A DNA stretch of 64,000 nt from Serinicoccus profundi (GTDB lineage: Bacteria > Actinomycetota > Actinomycetes > Actinomycetales > Dermatophilaceae): assembly GCF_008001015.1 (NCBI RefSeq), contig NZ_CP042862.1, positions 1,550,001 through 1,614,000 on the forward strand, written 5' to 3'. The position numbers and the translations under genes are program-made. The notes under the pieces were generated by a model. It was not told where the DNA came from. It saw only the letters and a list, made by a program, of their open reading frames with translations, and made no database searches. Each line of letters starts with the position of its first letter. Within the stretch, counting starts at the first letter, position 1. Below, piece after piece: positions 17,207 to 26,381 of the stretch.

Positions 17207-19345
17207 GTGAGCTCACTCCTGCACCTGCGCGCCGCGGGCACCTCCCTCCTGCTCGACCTCTCCGACGATCTGCTGCCGGTGGTCCGCCACTGGGGCGCCG
17301 ACCTGGGCGAGCTGGACGACGCCGACCTGGAGGCCCTCGTGTGCGCCGGTCGCGTCGCGCGCGGAGACAGCCCCTTCGACATCGCCGACCAGGTGAGCAT
17401 CCTTCCCGAGCACGCGGGCGCCTGGCTGGGTCGTCCCGGCGTCGAGGGCTCGCGCCAGGGCAGGGACTGGTCCCCGGCCTTCCGGACCGAGACCCCCGCC
17501 GAGGCGACCACCGACCCCGACGGAACCCGACGGGTGCTCGTCCGCGCGACGGACGCGACGGCATACCTCGCGGTCGTCCTGGAGCTGGAGCTGCACCCGG
17601 GCGGGCTGCTGCGGACCCGGACCACCCTCACCAACACCGGCGAGGAGACCTACGAGCTCGCCGCGCTCCGGACCACCCTGCCGGTGCCAGAGCGGGCCAC
17701 CGAGCTGCTCGACTTCGCCGGGCGGCACACGATGGAGCGGGTGCCGCAGCGCCAGCCGTTCGACATCGGCGTGCACAGCCGCGAGGTGCGCACGGGCCGC
17801 ACCGGGCTGGACGCGGTGCACCTGCTGTGCGCCGGCGAGCCAGGCTTCGGCTTCGGCCACGGGCAGGTGTGGGCGGTGCACCTGGGCTGGAGCGGCAACC
17901 AGAGCACCTATGCCGAGCGGCTCTTCAACGGCTCGCGGGTGCTCGGCGCGGGTGAGCGTCTCGAGGCCGGGGAGGTCCGCCTCGGTGCGGGGGAGGAGGT
18001 CACCACCCCGTGGCTGTATGCCGCGCACGGCACCGGGCTCGACGAGGTGGCCGCACGCTTCCACGCCTGGCTGCGCAGCCGGCCGCACCATCCGAAGCGA
18101 CCGCGCCCGGTGACGATCAACAACTGGGAGGCGACCTACTTCGACCACGACCTCGGGCGGCTGACCGACCTCGTCGACCGGGGCGCCCGCGTCGGGGCCG
18201 AGCGGTTCGTGCTGGACGACGGGTGGTTCGGCGGGCGGCGCGACGACACCACGAGCCTGGGCGACTGGGTCGTCTCTGACGAGGTGTGGCCGGACGGTCT
18301 GGAGCCGCTCATCGAGCACGTCCACGCCGCCGGGATGGAGTTCGGGCTGTGGGTCGAGCCGGAGATGGTCAGCCTGGACTCCGATCTCGCGCGCGCCCAT
18401 CCGGAGTGGATCTTCTCCGCCGGGGGACGCCGCGGGCTCGAGTCGCGCCAGCAGCACGTGCTCGACCTCGGTCACGACGGCGCCTACGCGCACGTCCGTG
18501 ACCAGCTGATGGCGCTCCTGGACCGCTACGACATCGCCTACCTCAAGTGGGACCACAACCGTTACCTCAACGACGCCGGGCACACCCCGGGCGGCGAGCC
18601 GGGGGTGCGGGCGCACACGCTGGCGGTCTACCGGCTCATGGACGAGCTGCTCGCCGCCCATCCGGGGTTGGAGATCGAGTCGTGCTCGGCCGGGGGAGGC
18701 CGGGTCGACCTCGGCGTGCTCGAGCGCACCGTGCGGGTCTGGGCCTCGGACTGCATCGACCCGCTGGAGCGCCAGCAGATCCAGCGGGGCACCCTGCTGC
18801 TCGTGCCGCCGGAGCTGGTCGGCACGCACATCGCCTCGGGGGAGTCGCACACCACCGGGCGACGGCACGGCCTGGGCTTCCGTGCAGGCACCGCGCTCTG
18901 GGGGCACCTCGGCATCGAGTGGGACCTCGCCACCTGCACCGAGGAGGAGCTCACCGAGCTCGCGGCCTGGGTGGCCTTCCATACCGCGCACCGGGAGCTG
19001 CTGCATACCGGTCGGAGGGTCAACGCCGACCACCACGACGACGCCACCTGGGTCCACGGCACGGTGGCGCAGGACTCCTCCGAGGCGCTCTTCCAGATCG
19101 CGGCGCTGACCCGGTCGGCGACCACCGGTCCGCACCGGGTCCGGCTGCCGGGGTTAGACCCCGACCGTCGCTACCGCGTCACCCTCGAGCAGCCCGGCGC
19201 GCAGCCGCTGACCCACGGTCGGGGGGTCGTGCCGTGGGCGGTGGACGGCATCACGTTGACCGGCCGGGCGCTGGCCGAGGCGGGGCTGCCGATGCAGCCG
19301 ATGAATCCCGAGCACAGCCAGATCTGGCGGGTCGTGCAGGCGTAG
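17207..19345 (+). CDS. alpha-galactosidase (glycoside hydrolase family 36)
   Basis: A 712-residue GH36 enzyme. An N-terminal beta-supersandwich (to ~300) precedes a TIM barrel with INNWEATYFDHD, VLDDGWFGGRRDD, LWVEPEMVS, and the nucleophile Asp in YLKWDHNRYLN. CSAGGGRVDLG and the acid/base Asp in VWASDCIDP follow. It hydrolyses terminal alpha-1,6-galactose from raffinose, melibiose and similar sugars, retaining configuration. No signal peptide, so it acts in the cytoplasm. GTG 17207 is chosen because the family domain starts there and GGGGTGGA precedes it; an ATG-free extension to 17123 has no homology feature. It heads a run with alditol oxidase and galactokinase, which would take the released galactose onward. 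Confidence 0.9.
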   Translation: MSSLLHLRAAGTSLLLDLSDDLLPVVRHWGADLGELDDADLEALVCAGRVARGDSPFDIADQVSILPEHAGAWLGRPGVEGSRQGRDWSPAFRTETPAEATTDPDGTRRVLVRATDATAYLAVVLELELHPGGLLRTRTTLTNTGEETYELAALRTTLPVPERATELLDFAGRHTMERVPQRQPFDIGVHSREVRTGRTGLDAVHLLCAGEPGFGFGHGQVWAVHLGWSGNQSTYAERLFNGSRVLGAGERLEAGEVRLGAGEEVTTPWLYAAHGTGLDEVAARFHAWLRSRPHHPKRPRPVTINNWEATYFDHDLGRLTDLVDRGARVGAERFVLDDGWFGGRRDDTTSLGDWVVSDEVWPDGLEPLIEHVHAAGMEFGLWVEPEMVSLDSDLARAHPEWIFSAGGRRGLESRQQHVLDLGHDGAYAHVRDQLMALLDRYDIAYLKWDHNRYLNDAGHTPGGEPGVRAHTLAVYRLMDELLAAHPGLEIESCSAGGGRVDLGVLERTVRVWASDCIDPLERQQIQRGTLLLVPPELVGTHIASGESHTTGRRHGLGFRAGTALWGHLGIEWDLATCTEEELTELAAWVAFHTAHRELLHTGRRVNADHHDDATWVHGTVAQDSSEALFQIAALTRSATTGPHRVRLPGLDPDRRYRVTLEQPGAQPLTHGRGVVPWAVDGITLTGRALAEAGLPMQPMNPEHSQIWRVVQA

Positions 19346-19348
19346 GCT
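19343..19348 (+). promoter_or_regulatory. -10 box TAGGCT before alditol oxidase
   Basis: TAGGCT ends 6 nt before ATG 19355 and overlaps the stop codon of the galactosidase gene. It could give a separate leaderless transcript for the oxidase and galactokinase. Confidence 0.35.
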
Positions 19349-19354
19349 GGGCCG

Positions 19355-20614
19355 ATGGCACGAACACCGGGACGCACCTGGGCGGGGACCTTCACGTATT
19401 CGGCAGCAGAGCTCGTCGAGCCGCGCAGCATCGAGGAGGTGTCGGAGGTCATGGCTCGGTCCGAGCTGGTGCGCCTGCTCGGGTCGCGGCACTCCTTCAA
19501 CCGCATCGCCGACACCACCGGCACCCTGGTCAACCTGGGCAGGCTCCCGGCCGAGGTGGAGGTCGACAGCGACCGCCATACCGTCCGAGCCAGCGCCGGG
19601 CTGACCTACGGCGAGCTCGGCGCGCGGGTCCAGGACCAGGGCTGGGCGCTGCACACCATGGCCTCGCTGCCGCACATCACCGTCGGCGGGGCGATCTCCA
19701 CCGACACCCACGGCTCCGGCGACGGCATCGGCTCCCTGGCCGACGGGGTGAGCGCCGTGGAGCTCGTGACGACCGAGGGCGAGCACGTGCGGCTGGAGCG
19801 GGGCGAGCGCGACTTCGGTGGCGCCGTCGTGTCGCTGGGGATGCTCGGGGCGGTCCTCACCCTCGAGATGGACGTCGAGGTGGGCTACGACGTCGCCCAG
19901 ACGGTCTACGAGGGGCTGCGGTGGGACCAGGTCGCGGCCGACCTCGACGCCGTCACGGGGCTGGGCACGAGCGTCTCGGTCTTCACGGACTGGCGCGACC
20001 CGGACCGTCCGACGCAGGTCTGGGTCAAGGACCGGGTCGACAACACCGACCCCGGCGACCCGGCCGCCCTCGGGTTGCGTCCGGCGGACGGCCCACGGCA
20101 CATGATGCGGGGTGGGCCCGCCGAGCACTGCACCGAGCAGGGTGGGGTGCCGGGCCCGTGGCTGCACCGGTTGCCGCACTTCCGGATGGAGTTCACCCCG
20201 TCCAACGGCGCCGAGCTGCAGTCCGAGTGGCTGCTGCCGCGGCAGGATGCCCCGGCAGCCCTCGACTGGCTGAGGGGGATGGCCGACGAGCTGGCGCCGC
20301 TGACCCAGGCCAGCGAGATGCGCACCGTCTCCGGAGGCCAGCAGTGGCTCAACCTCGCGCAGGAGGACTGCGTCGCCTTCCACTTCACCTGGCACCAGCA
20401 GCCGGAGGCGGTCGAGGCGCTCGTCCCTCGGATCGAGGAGGGCCTGAACCCGCTCGGCGCCCGACCGCACTGGGGCAAGGTCTTCGACGAGGCCGCGCTC
20501 GCGGAGCGGGTCGACACGCTCTACCCGCTCCGCGACCGGATGCGCGACCTGAGCTCCCGGCTGGACCCCCGTGGCGCGCTGCGCAACGACTTCCTCGACC
20601 GGGTCGGGCTGTGA
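19355..20614 (+). CDS. FAD-linked alditol / sugar-lactone oxidase
   Basis: A 419-residue flavoprotein of the vanillyl-alcohol-oxidase fold. The FAD domain has VRLLGSRHSFNRIAD, where the His near residue 46 is the position of covalent flavin linkage in alditol oxidase (AldO, xylitol oxidase), and MASLPHITVGGAISTDTHGSG. The C-terminal ~150 residues match the D-arabinono-1,4-lactone oxidase domain and end with HWGKVF...LDPRGALRNDFLDR. AldO oxidises the terminal CH2OH of sugar alcohols with O2, giving aldose and H2O2. Location between alpha-galactosidase and galactokinase suggests galactitol or a related polyol as substrate (inference). Its stop overlaps galK by GTGA. Confidence 0.85.
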   Translation: MARTPGRTWAGTFTYSAAELVEPRSIEEVSEVMARSELVRLLGSRHSFNRIADTTGTLVNLGRLPAEVEVDSDRHTVRASAGLTYGELGARVQDQGWALHTMASLPHITVGGAISTDTHGSGDGIGSLADGVSAVELVTTEGEHVRLERGERDFGGAVVSLGMLGAVLTLEMDVEVGYDVAQTVYEGLRWDQVAADLDAVTGLGTSVSVFTDWRDPDRPTQVWVKDRVDNTDPGDPAALGLRPADGPRHMMRGGPAEHCTEQGGVPGPWLHRLPHFRMEFTPSNGAELQSEWLLPRQDAPAALDWLRGMADELAPLTQASEMRTVSGGQQWLNLAQEDCVAFHFTWHQQPEAVEALVPRIEEGLNPLGARPHWGKVFDEAALAERVDTLYPLRDRMRDLSSRLDPRGALRNDFLDRVGL

Positions 20615-21810
20615 CGGGCGAGCTCACGTGGTCGCCCGCGGCGACCGACGCCGAGGTCGGGTCGGCGCTCACGACGGCCTTCGCCCAGGAGTTCGGCGGG
20701 GAGCCCGACGGGGTATGGGCCGCGCCCGGCCGGGTCAACCTCATCGGCGAGCACACGGACTACAACGGCGGGTGGTGCCTGCCCTTCGCGCTCGCCCACC
20801 GCACCTACTGCGCCGCCCGACCCCGGGAGGACGGGCGCCTGCGCGTCGCCTCGCGCCAGGCGCCCGGGCATACCTGGGAGGGGGAGGTGGGGGAGATCAC
20901 GGCCGGGGCGCCGGGGGGCTGGGTAGCCTACGTCGCCGGGGTCGCTGCGGTGCTGGGCGAACGGGTCGGACCCGAGGCCCTCGGTGCCGACATCCTCGTC
21001 GACGGGCACGTCCCGCTCGGTGCCGGGCTCTCCTCCTCGGCCGCGCTGTCCTGCTCCAGCGCGCTGGCGCTGCACGACCTCGTGCCGGAGCTCGCCGGGG
21101 TGGACCGGGCCGCACTCGCCGAGGCGTGCGTGCGGGCGGAGAACGACTATGCCGGAGCCGCCACGGGTGGCATGGACCAGAGCGTCTCGCTGCGCGCCGT
21201 CGACGAGCACGCCCTGCTCATCGACTGCCGCGACTTCTCCCTCACCCCCGTGGCCTGGACCCTGCCCGAGCACGAGGTGCTCGTCATCGACACGAGGGCC
21301 CACCACAGCCTCGCCGACGGGCAGTATGCCGCTCGCCGCAGCGCGTGCGAGCGGGCCTGCCGGACGCTCGGGGTCGGGAGCCTGCGCGAGGTGCACGGGC
21401 GCGAGGTGGAGGACGTCCTGGCAGCCCTCTCGGGTGACGGCGAGGCGGTGCGCCGCGTGCGTCACGTGCTCACCGAGAACACCCGGGTCCTGGACCTCGT
21501 CGGCGCGCTGGCCGAGCGGGAGGCCGACGAGGTCGGCCGACTCATGGTCGCCTCGCACGTCTCCCTGCGCGACGACTACGAGGTCTCCTGCCGCGAGCTC
21601 GATCTGGCGGTGGACGCGGCGCTCGCCGCGGGCGCCACGGGTGCCCGGATGACCGGCGGTGGCTTCGGAGGCTCGGCGATCGCTCTGGTGGCGCGGGACG
21701 CGGTCGACGAGGTCGCTCAGGCCGTGCACGCGGCCTTCGTCGATGCGGGCCTGGAGGCACCCCACTTCCTGCACGCCACCCCCAGCGCCCCCGCCCACCG
21801 CGTCTCCTGA
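20611..21810 (+). CDS. galK: galactokinase
   Basis: A 399-residue GHMP kinase. GRVNLIGEHTDYNGGW (about residues 35-50) is the galactokinase signature, VPLGAGLSSSAALSCSSALAL (about 130-150) binds ATP phosphates, and ARMTGGGFGGSAIALV is the C-terminal GHMP motif. It phosphorylates alpha-D-galactose at C1 as the first step of the Leloir pathway. galT and galE are not in this window. GTG 20611 overlaps the alditol oxidase stop, so translation is coupled. A repeat cluster and inverted repeat follow the stop. Confidence 0.93.
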   Translation: MTGELTWSPAATDAEVGSALTTAFAQEFGGEPDGVWAAPGRVNLIGEHTDYNGGWCLPFALAHRTYCAARPREDGRLRVASRQAPGHTWEGEVGEITAGAPGGWVAYVAGVAAVLGERVGPEALGADILVDGHVPLGAGLSSSAALSCSSALALHDLVPELAGVDRAALAEACVRAENDYAGAATGGMDQSVSLRAVDEHALLIDCRDFSLTPVAWTLPEHEVLVIDTRAHHSLADGQYAARRSACERACRTLGVGSLREVHGREVEDVLAALSGDGEAVRRVRHVLTENTRVLDLVGALAEREADEVGRLMVASHVSLRDDYEVSCRELDLAVDAALAAGATGARMTGGGFGGSAIALVARDAVDEVAQAVHAAFVDAGLEAPHFLHATPSAPAHRVS

Positions 21811-21836
21811 CGTCATACCCGCCGGGCTTCAGACCC

Positions 21837-21959
21837 ACCGGGCGTCGCAGATGGTTGTTCCTGGCCTCACCGAGCGTCGGAGATGGTTCCCTCTAACCTG
21901 ACCGAGCGTCGTAGATGGTCGCATCGGCCCACGTCCGTGAACCATCTGCGACGCTCGGT
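21837..21959. repeat. three 32-bp-period direct repeats plus one inverted copy
   Basis: Copies of ACCGAGCGTCGNAGATGGT begin at 21837, 21869 and 21901, exactly 32 bp apart. The first has GGGC for GAGC. An inverted copy, ACCATCTGCGACGCTCGGT, is at 21941-21959. The inverted copy can pair with any direct one, giving 18-19 bp stems. The cluster lies between the convergent genes galK and ackA, so it could act as a two-way terminator or be a REP-like element. Confidence 0.9.
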
Positions 21960-21962
21960 GGG

Positions 21963-23180
21963 TCAGGGGCGGGTGACGAGGGCGGCCGCCTGGCGCGCGA
22001 TCTCGAGCTCCTCCGCCGTGGGTATGACGTAACCCGCGACGGCGCTCTCCGCGGTGGTGATGAGGGTCTCGCCGTTCGCGGCGTCGTTGGCTGATGCGTC
22101 GAGGCGGACGCCGAACCCGGCCAGTCGGTCCAGCACGCTCGCGCGGAGGTCGGCGTTGTTCTCCCCGACCCCTGCGGTGAAGACGAGCGCGTCGAGGCGA
22201 CCGAGCACGGCGGCATACGCCCCGACGTAGTGCAGCAGCCGGTGCACGACGACGTCGAAGGCCAGCCTCGCCGCCTCATCGCCCTCCGCCCGCCGCTGCA
22301 TGACCTGCCGGAAGTCGGCCGAGCCGGTCAGCCCCAGGAGCCCGGACTCCTTGGACAGCGCCAGCTCCAGGTCCGTCATCGACAGCCCGGCCACGCGGGC
22401 CAGGTGCCCGGCGACGCCCGGGTCAAGGTCGCCGGGCCGGGTGCCCATGACGAGGCCTTCGAGCGGGGTCATCCCCATGGAGGTGTCGATGCTGCGCCCA
22501 CCGTCGACCGCGGTCGCGCTGGCGCCGTTGCCGAGGTGCAGCACGATGCTGCGCACCTCCTCCAGCGGCCGACCCAGCAGGTCGGCGGCCCGGCGGGAGA
22601 CGTAGGCGTGAGAGGTGCCGTGGAAGCCGTAGCGCCGCACGAGGTGCTCCTGTCGCCACGAGCGGGGCACGGCGTAGGTCGCCGCCGCCTCGGGCATGCC
22701 CTGGTGGAAGGCGGTGTCGAAGACGGCGACCTGCGGGACGTCCGGGAAGGCGGCCTGCGTCGCGGCGATGCCGGCGAGGTTGCCGGGGTTGTGCAGCGGG
22801 GCCAGCGGCACCAACCGCTCGACCGCCGCGACGACCTCGGGGGTGATGAGCGTCGGGTCGGCGAAGTCGGCACCGCCGTGGACCACCCGGTGACCGACGG
22901 CCAGCAGGTTCACGGTGTCCAGCGACGGCCCGTGCTGCTCGAAGGCCCGGGTCGCGAGCCGCAGCGCCGTCTCGTGGTCGGGCACGTCCAGCACCTCGTC
23001 GTGGGTCACCCCGTCGACGGTGTGGTGGACGGCGCCGTCGGCCAGCCCGATCCGCTCGATGAGGCCCTTGGCGTGCGACACGCCGGGGACGGGGTCGAGC
23101 AGCTCGTACTTCACCGACGAGGACCCGGCGTTGACGACGAGCACGACCCCGCCGCCCGGCTCCCCGACCCCGCTGCTCAT
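21963..23180 (-). CDS. ackA: acetate kinase
   Basis: A 405-residue acetokinase-family enzyme. VVNAGSSSVKYELLD at the N terminus binds ATP and substrate. Other landmarks are HRVVHGGADF, VFDTAFHQGMP, YGFHGTSHAYVS, HLGNGAS, SIDTSMGMTPLEGLVMGTRPGD and FTAGVGENN, in the usual order and length. It interconverts acetyl phosphate + ADP and acetate + ATP in the cytoplasm. The ATG at 23180 overlaps the pta stop (ATGA), so the pair is translationally coupled. Confidence 0.95.
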   Translation of the reverse strand: MSSGVGEPGGGVVLVVNAGSSSVKYELLDPVPGVSHAKGLIERIGLADGAVHHTVDGVTHDEVLDVPDHETALRLATRAFEQHGPSLDTVNLLAVGHRVVHGGADFADPTLITPEVVAAVERLVPLAPLHNPGNLAGIAATQAAFPDVPQVAVFDTAFHQGMPEAAATYAVPRSWRQEHLVRRYGFHGTSHAYVSRRAADLLGRPLEEVRSIVLHLGNGASATAVDGGRSIDTSMGMTPLEGLVMGTRPGDLDPGVAGHLARVAGLSMTDLELALSKESGLLGLTGSADFRQVMQRRAEGDEAARLAFDVVVHRLLHYVGAYAAVLGRLDALVFTAGVGENNADLRASVLDRLAGFGVRLDASANDAANGETLITTAESAVAGYVIPTAEELEIARQAAALVTRP

Positions 23181-25258
23181 CGCTTCCCCCCGGCCTGGAT
23201 CGCCGTGATGGCGACGGTGTTGATGATGTCGCGGACGGTCGCGCCCCGCGACAGGTCGTTGACCGGGGCGTTGAGCCCCTGCAGCACCGGCCCGACGGCG
23301 ACCGCCGAGGCGCTGCGCTGCACCGCCTTGTAGGTGTTGTTGCCGGTGTTGAGGTCGGGGAAGACGAGGACGGTGGCCCGCCCGGCGACGGGGGAGCCCT
23401 CGAGCTTGGTGGCCGCGACGGCCGGGTCGACGGCAGCGTCGTACTGGATCGGCCCCTCGACAAGCAGTGACGGCTCCCGCTCGCGCACGATCCCGGTGGC
23501 CGTCCGCACCTTGTCGACGTCGGCGCCGGTCCCTGAGCCACCGGTGCTGTAGGACAGCATCGCCACCCGCGGCTCGACCCCGAACTGCGCGGCCGTCGCG
23601 GCCGAGGAGATCGCGATGTCGGCGAGCTGCGCGGCATCGGGGTCGGGGTTGATCGCGCAGTCGCCGTAGACGAGCACCTTGTCGGCCAGGCACATGAAGA
23701 AGACCGAGCTGACGACCGAGACCCCGGGGGAGGTGCGGATGACCTCCAGCGCCGGGCGGATGGTGTGGGCGGTCGTCGTGATCGACCCGGACACCATCCC
23801 GTCGGCGCGCCCCGTCTTGACCATGAGGGTGCCGAAGTATGCCGGGTCCGTGACGATGTCGTGCGCCTGCTCCAGGGTGACGCCCTTGTGCGCGCGCAGC
23901 TCGGCATACGTCGCGGCGAAGTCCTCGCGCCACGCGCTGGTCAGGGGGTCGACCACGTCGGCGGCGTCCAGCCGCAGCCCGAGCGCGGCCGCCCGCTCGC
24001 GGACCTGCGTCTCGTCGCCGAGCAGGGTGAGCCGGGCGACGCCGCGGGAGAGGACGGTGTCGGCGGCGCGCAGGATGCGGTCCTCGCCGCCCTCGGGGAG
24101 CACGACGTGCGCGCCGGACTCCCGCGCCCGGGCCATGATCTGGTGCTCGAACATCAGCGGGGTCACCACGCTCGACCCACCGGCGTCCTGCTCACCCACC
24201 GGCAGCAGGAGCCCGAGGTCCAGGTGCTCCTGCACGAGGGCGCGGGCCTGCTCGATCTTGCGCAGGGAGCGTGGCGTGATCCGGCCGACGACGTCGTGCA
24301 TCGTCATGGCGGTCCGCATGGTGCCGCCCTCGCACCCGATGATCGGCAGCTCCACCGCCAGACCCTGGACCAGCCGTGACACCTGCTCGCTGGGGCGCAG
24401 GCCGCCGTTGAGCACGATCGCGGCGAGCTGGGGGAAGGTCGAGGAACGGTGGGCGAGGATCGCGCCGAGCAGGACGTCCTCGCGGTCACCGGGGCAGATG
24501 AGCACGTTGCCCTCGCGCAGGCGGTCGAGCACGTTGGGCATGGTCATGCCGGCCACGAGGAGCCCGCTGACCTCCCGCTCCAGCAGCGCCTCGTCGCCGG
24601 CGCGCAGCGTGCCCTCGGTCGCGACCATGAGGTCGCTCACCGTCGGGGCGGCGAGCAGCGGGTCGCCCGCCATGCCGAAGACCGCCGGCGCTGCCTCGTC
24701 GTCCCCGACCTCCGCCGCCACCGCGGCGCGCACCTCCTCGACGTCCCCGTCGACCCGGTTGGCGAGCACTCCCGCCACCCGGGCGTGCCGGCTGCGGGCC
24801 TCTTGGACGGCGACCGCGGCGGAGGTCGCCGTGTCCTGCGCGCTGCGCCCGGCGCCCGGGATGATGAGCAGCATGGGCGCGCCGAGGTGGGCGGCGATGC
24901 TGGCGTTCGTGGAGAACTCGGTGGGCGCCGTCACCCCCGTGTAGTCCGAGCCCACCACGAGCACCCGCTCGTGCTGCGCGGCATACCGGTGGAAGCGCTC
25001 GACGATCTCCCCGATCGCGGCGTCCGGTCGGTGGTGGAGGTCGTCGTAGGTCACCCCGACCGCGTCCTGGGCGTCCGAGGCGGACGTCGACAGCGGGTGC
25101 AGCAGGGCGAGCAGGGCGTCGTGATCGCGGTCCTGGACGACGGGGCGGAAGACACCGACCCGGCCGCCGAGGGCGCACAGCTGGGCCAGGAGCCCGACCG
25201 AGACGGCCGACTTGCCCGAGCGTGGCTCGGCGGACGCGACATACAGCGAGGTGGTCAC
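23177..25258 (-). CDS. pta: phosphate acetyltransferase
   Basis: A 693-residue long-form Pta. The N-terminal domain is P-loop/BioD-like (SAEPRSGKSAVSVGLLAQL). A central DRTGG domain follows (around 215-330). The C-terminal ~320 residues form the catalytic PTA/PTB domain with VLPEGGEDRILRAA, GMVSGSITTTAHTIRPAL and SYSTGGSGTGADVDKV. It converts acetyl-CoA + Pi to acetyl phosphate. The N-terminal extension is regulatory in enterobacterial Pta. GTG 25258 has a TAGAGT -10 box 5 nt upstream and is divergent from the aminotransferase gene. Confidence 0.95.
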   Translation of the reverse strand: MTTSLYVASAEPRSGKSAVSVGLLAQLCALGGRVGVFRPVVQDRDHDALLALLHPLSTSASDAQDAVGVTYDDLHHRPDAAIGEIVERFHRYAAQHERVLVVGSDYTGVTAPTEFSTNASIAAHLGAPMLLIIPGAGRSAQDTATSAAVAVQEARSRHARVAGVLANRVDGDVEEVRAAVAAEVGDDEAAPAVFGMAGDPLLAAPTVSDLMVATEGTLRAGDEALLEREVSGLLVAGMTMPNVLDRLREGNVLICPGDREDVLLGAILAHRSSTFPQLAAIVLNGGLRPSEQVSRLVQGLAVELPIIGCEGGTMRTAMTMHDVVGRITPRSLRKIEQARALVQEHLDLGLLLPVGEQDAGGSSVVTPLMFEHQIMARARESGAHVVLPEGGEDRILRAADTVLSRGVARLTLLGDETQVRERAAALGLRLDAADVVDPLTSAWREDFAATYAELRAHKGVTLEQAHDIVTDPAYFGTLMVKTGRADGMVSGSITTTAHTIRPALEVIRTSPGVSVVSSVFFMCLADKVLVYGDCAINPDPDAAQLADIAISSAATAAQFGVEPRVAMLSYSTGGSGTGADVDKVRTATGIVREREPSLLVEGPIQYDAAVDPAVAATKLEGSPVAGRATVLVFPDLNTGNNTYKAVQRSASAVAVGPVLQGLNAPVNDLSRGATVRDIINTVAITAIQAGGKR

Positions 25259-25263
25259 GCTCC

Positions 25264-25269
25264 ACTCTA
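25264..25269 (-). promoter_or_regulatory. -10 box TAGAGT of pta-ackA
   Basis: Minus-strand TAGAGT, 5 nt before GTG 25258. It faces a TACGCT box for the divergent aminotransferase gene only ~10 bp away, so the two promoters must share upstream DNA. Confidence 0.4.
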
Positions 25270-25278
25270 TCCACGCCT

Positions 25279-25284
25279 TACGCT
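25279..25284 (+). promoter_or_regulatory. -10 box TACGCT of aminotransferase gene
   Basis: TACGCT ends 6 nt before ATG 25291, a leaderless spacing that supports this start over in-frame upstream codons lying inside pta. Confidence 0.4.
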
Positions 25285-25290
25285 GCGTCC

Positions 25291-26226
25291 ATGGACACGT
25301 CGAGCTCTCTGACGGCAGCAGGTGGACTCTCCGCGGTGCGGGTGTGGGTGGACGGCGCGCTCGTCGGGCCCGGTGGCACGGTGCGGGCGCTGGACCACGG
25401 CATCACCGTCGGCGACGGGGTCTTCGAGACCTGCAAGGTCGTCGACGGCGAGGTCTTCGCGCTCACCCGTCACCATGACCGCATGGACCGCTCGCTCGCG
25501 GCGCTGGGCCTCGAGCCGCTGGACCGCGACCGGATCGGGGAGGGCATCCGGGCCGTGCTCGCCGAGGGAAGTATGCCGTTTGGCCGGCTGCGCTACACCG
25601 TCACCGCCGGGCTGGGTCCGCTGGGCAGCGACCGGGTCGAGGGGGCGGCGACGTATGTCGTCACGGCCGTCGACCAGGAGCCGCTGGGTCCCACGACCTC
25701 GGCGCTGGTCGTGCCCTGGACCCGCAACGAGCGGGGCGCGCTCACCGGGGTGAAGTCCACGTCCTACGCCGAGAACGTCGTGGCGCTGGCCGCCGCGAAG
25801 TCCGCCGGGCACTCGGAGGCCATCCTGGCCAACACCGCCGGTCAGCTGTGCGAGGGCACGGGCACCAACGTCTTCGTCGTCACCGACGGGGTGGTCCGCA
25901 CCCCCGGCCTCGCGTCCGGGCCGCTGGCCGGGGTGACGCGCGGGCTCGTCATCGAGTGGTTGCGCGAGGACGGCCTCGAGGTCGTCGAGGAGCCGCTGCC
26001 GCTCACGGTGCTCGCCGAGGCCGACGAGATCTGGCTCACGAGCAGCATCAGGGATATCACGGCGCTGCACAGGCTGGACGTCATGGGCCCGGTCGGACTC
26101 ACCAACGGCCGGCAGGTGGAGGTGCAGGGGATCTCCGACCGGGACCTGGGGGAGGGGCCGGGGCCGGTCGCCCGTCGGGCCCGCGAGGTGTTCGCCGCGC
26201 GCTCCCGCGGGCGCCAGGACCCCTGA
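25291..26226 (+). CDS. aminotransferase class IV (aminodeoxychorismate lyase-like)
   Basis: A 311-residue fold-type IV PLP enzyme. It starts VWVDGALVGPGGTVRALDHGITVGDGVFETCKVVDG, the family opening. The PLP lysine lies in LTGVKSTSYAENV, and EAILANTAGQLCEGTGTNVFVV carries the conserved Glu. GVTRGLVIEW and IWLTSSIRDI follow. Members are branched-chain or D-amino-acid aminotransferases, or 4-amino-4-deoxychorismate lyase (PabC) for folate. The GTGTNVF and TSSIRDI forms resemble PabC, but no pabA/B genes are near. Not co-transcribed with its neighbours. Confidence 0.8.
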   Translation: MDTSSSLTAAGGLSAVRVWVDGALVGPGGTVRALDHGITVGDGVFETCKVVDGEVFALTRHHDRMDRSLAALGLEPLDRDRIGEGIRAVLAEGSMPFGRLRYTVTAGLGPLGSDRVEGAATYVVTAVDQEPLGPTTSALVVPWTRNERGALTGVKSTSYAENVVALAAAKSAGHSEAILANTAGQLCEGTGTNVFVVTDGVVRTPGLASGPLAGVTRGLVIEWLREDGLEVVEEPLPLTVLAEADEIWLTSSIRDITALHRLDVMGPVGLTNGRQVEVQGISDRDLGEGPGPVARRAREVFAARSRGRQDP

Positions 26227-26381
26227 GGTCGCGACCGAGCAGCACGACCGGAACCGTCCGCATACCGGACCATCCTTTGCCAAACCCATACCTGTACGCC
26301 CTTACCTCTGGTGCTACCGGTGGGTATCTTCGAGCGGGGCGCCACCGTCGGCGCCTGTCCCGCTTCGAAGGAGAGTGACGT

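Noticed and set aside
18547-21810. A single 1087-residue open frame across galactosidase, oxidase and galactokinase
   Set aside because: Its first two thirds are low-complexity Arg/Ala/Gly read antiphase to two well-supported enzymes. Only the last 399 residues are real (galactokinase).
21837-21959. CRISPR array
   Set aside because: Only three imperfect direct units, with 12-bp gaps instead of spacers, one unit inverted, and no cas genes in the window.
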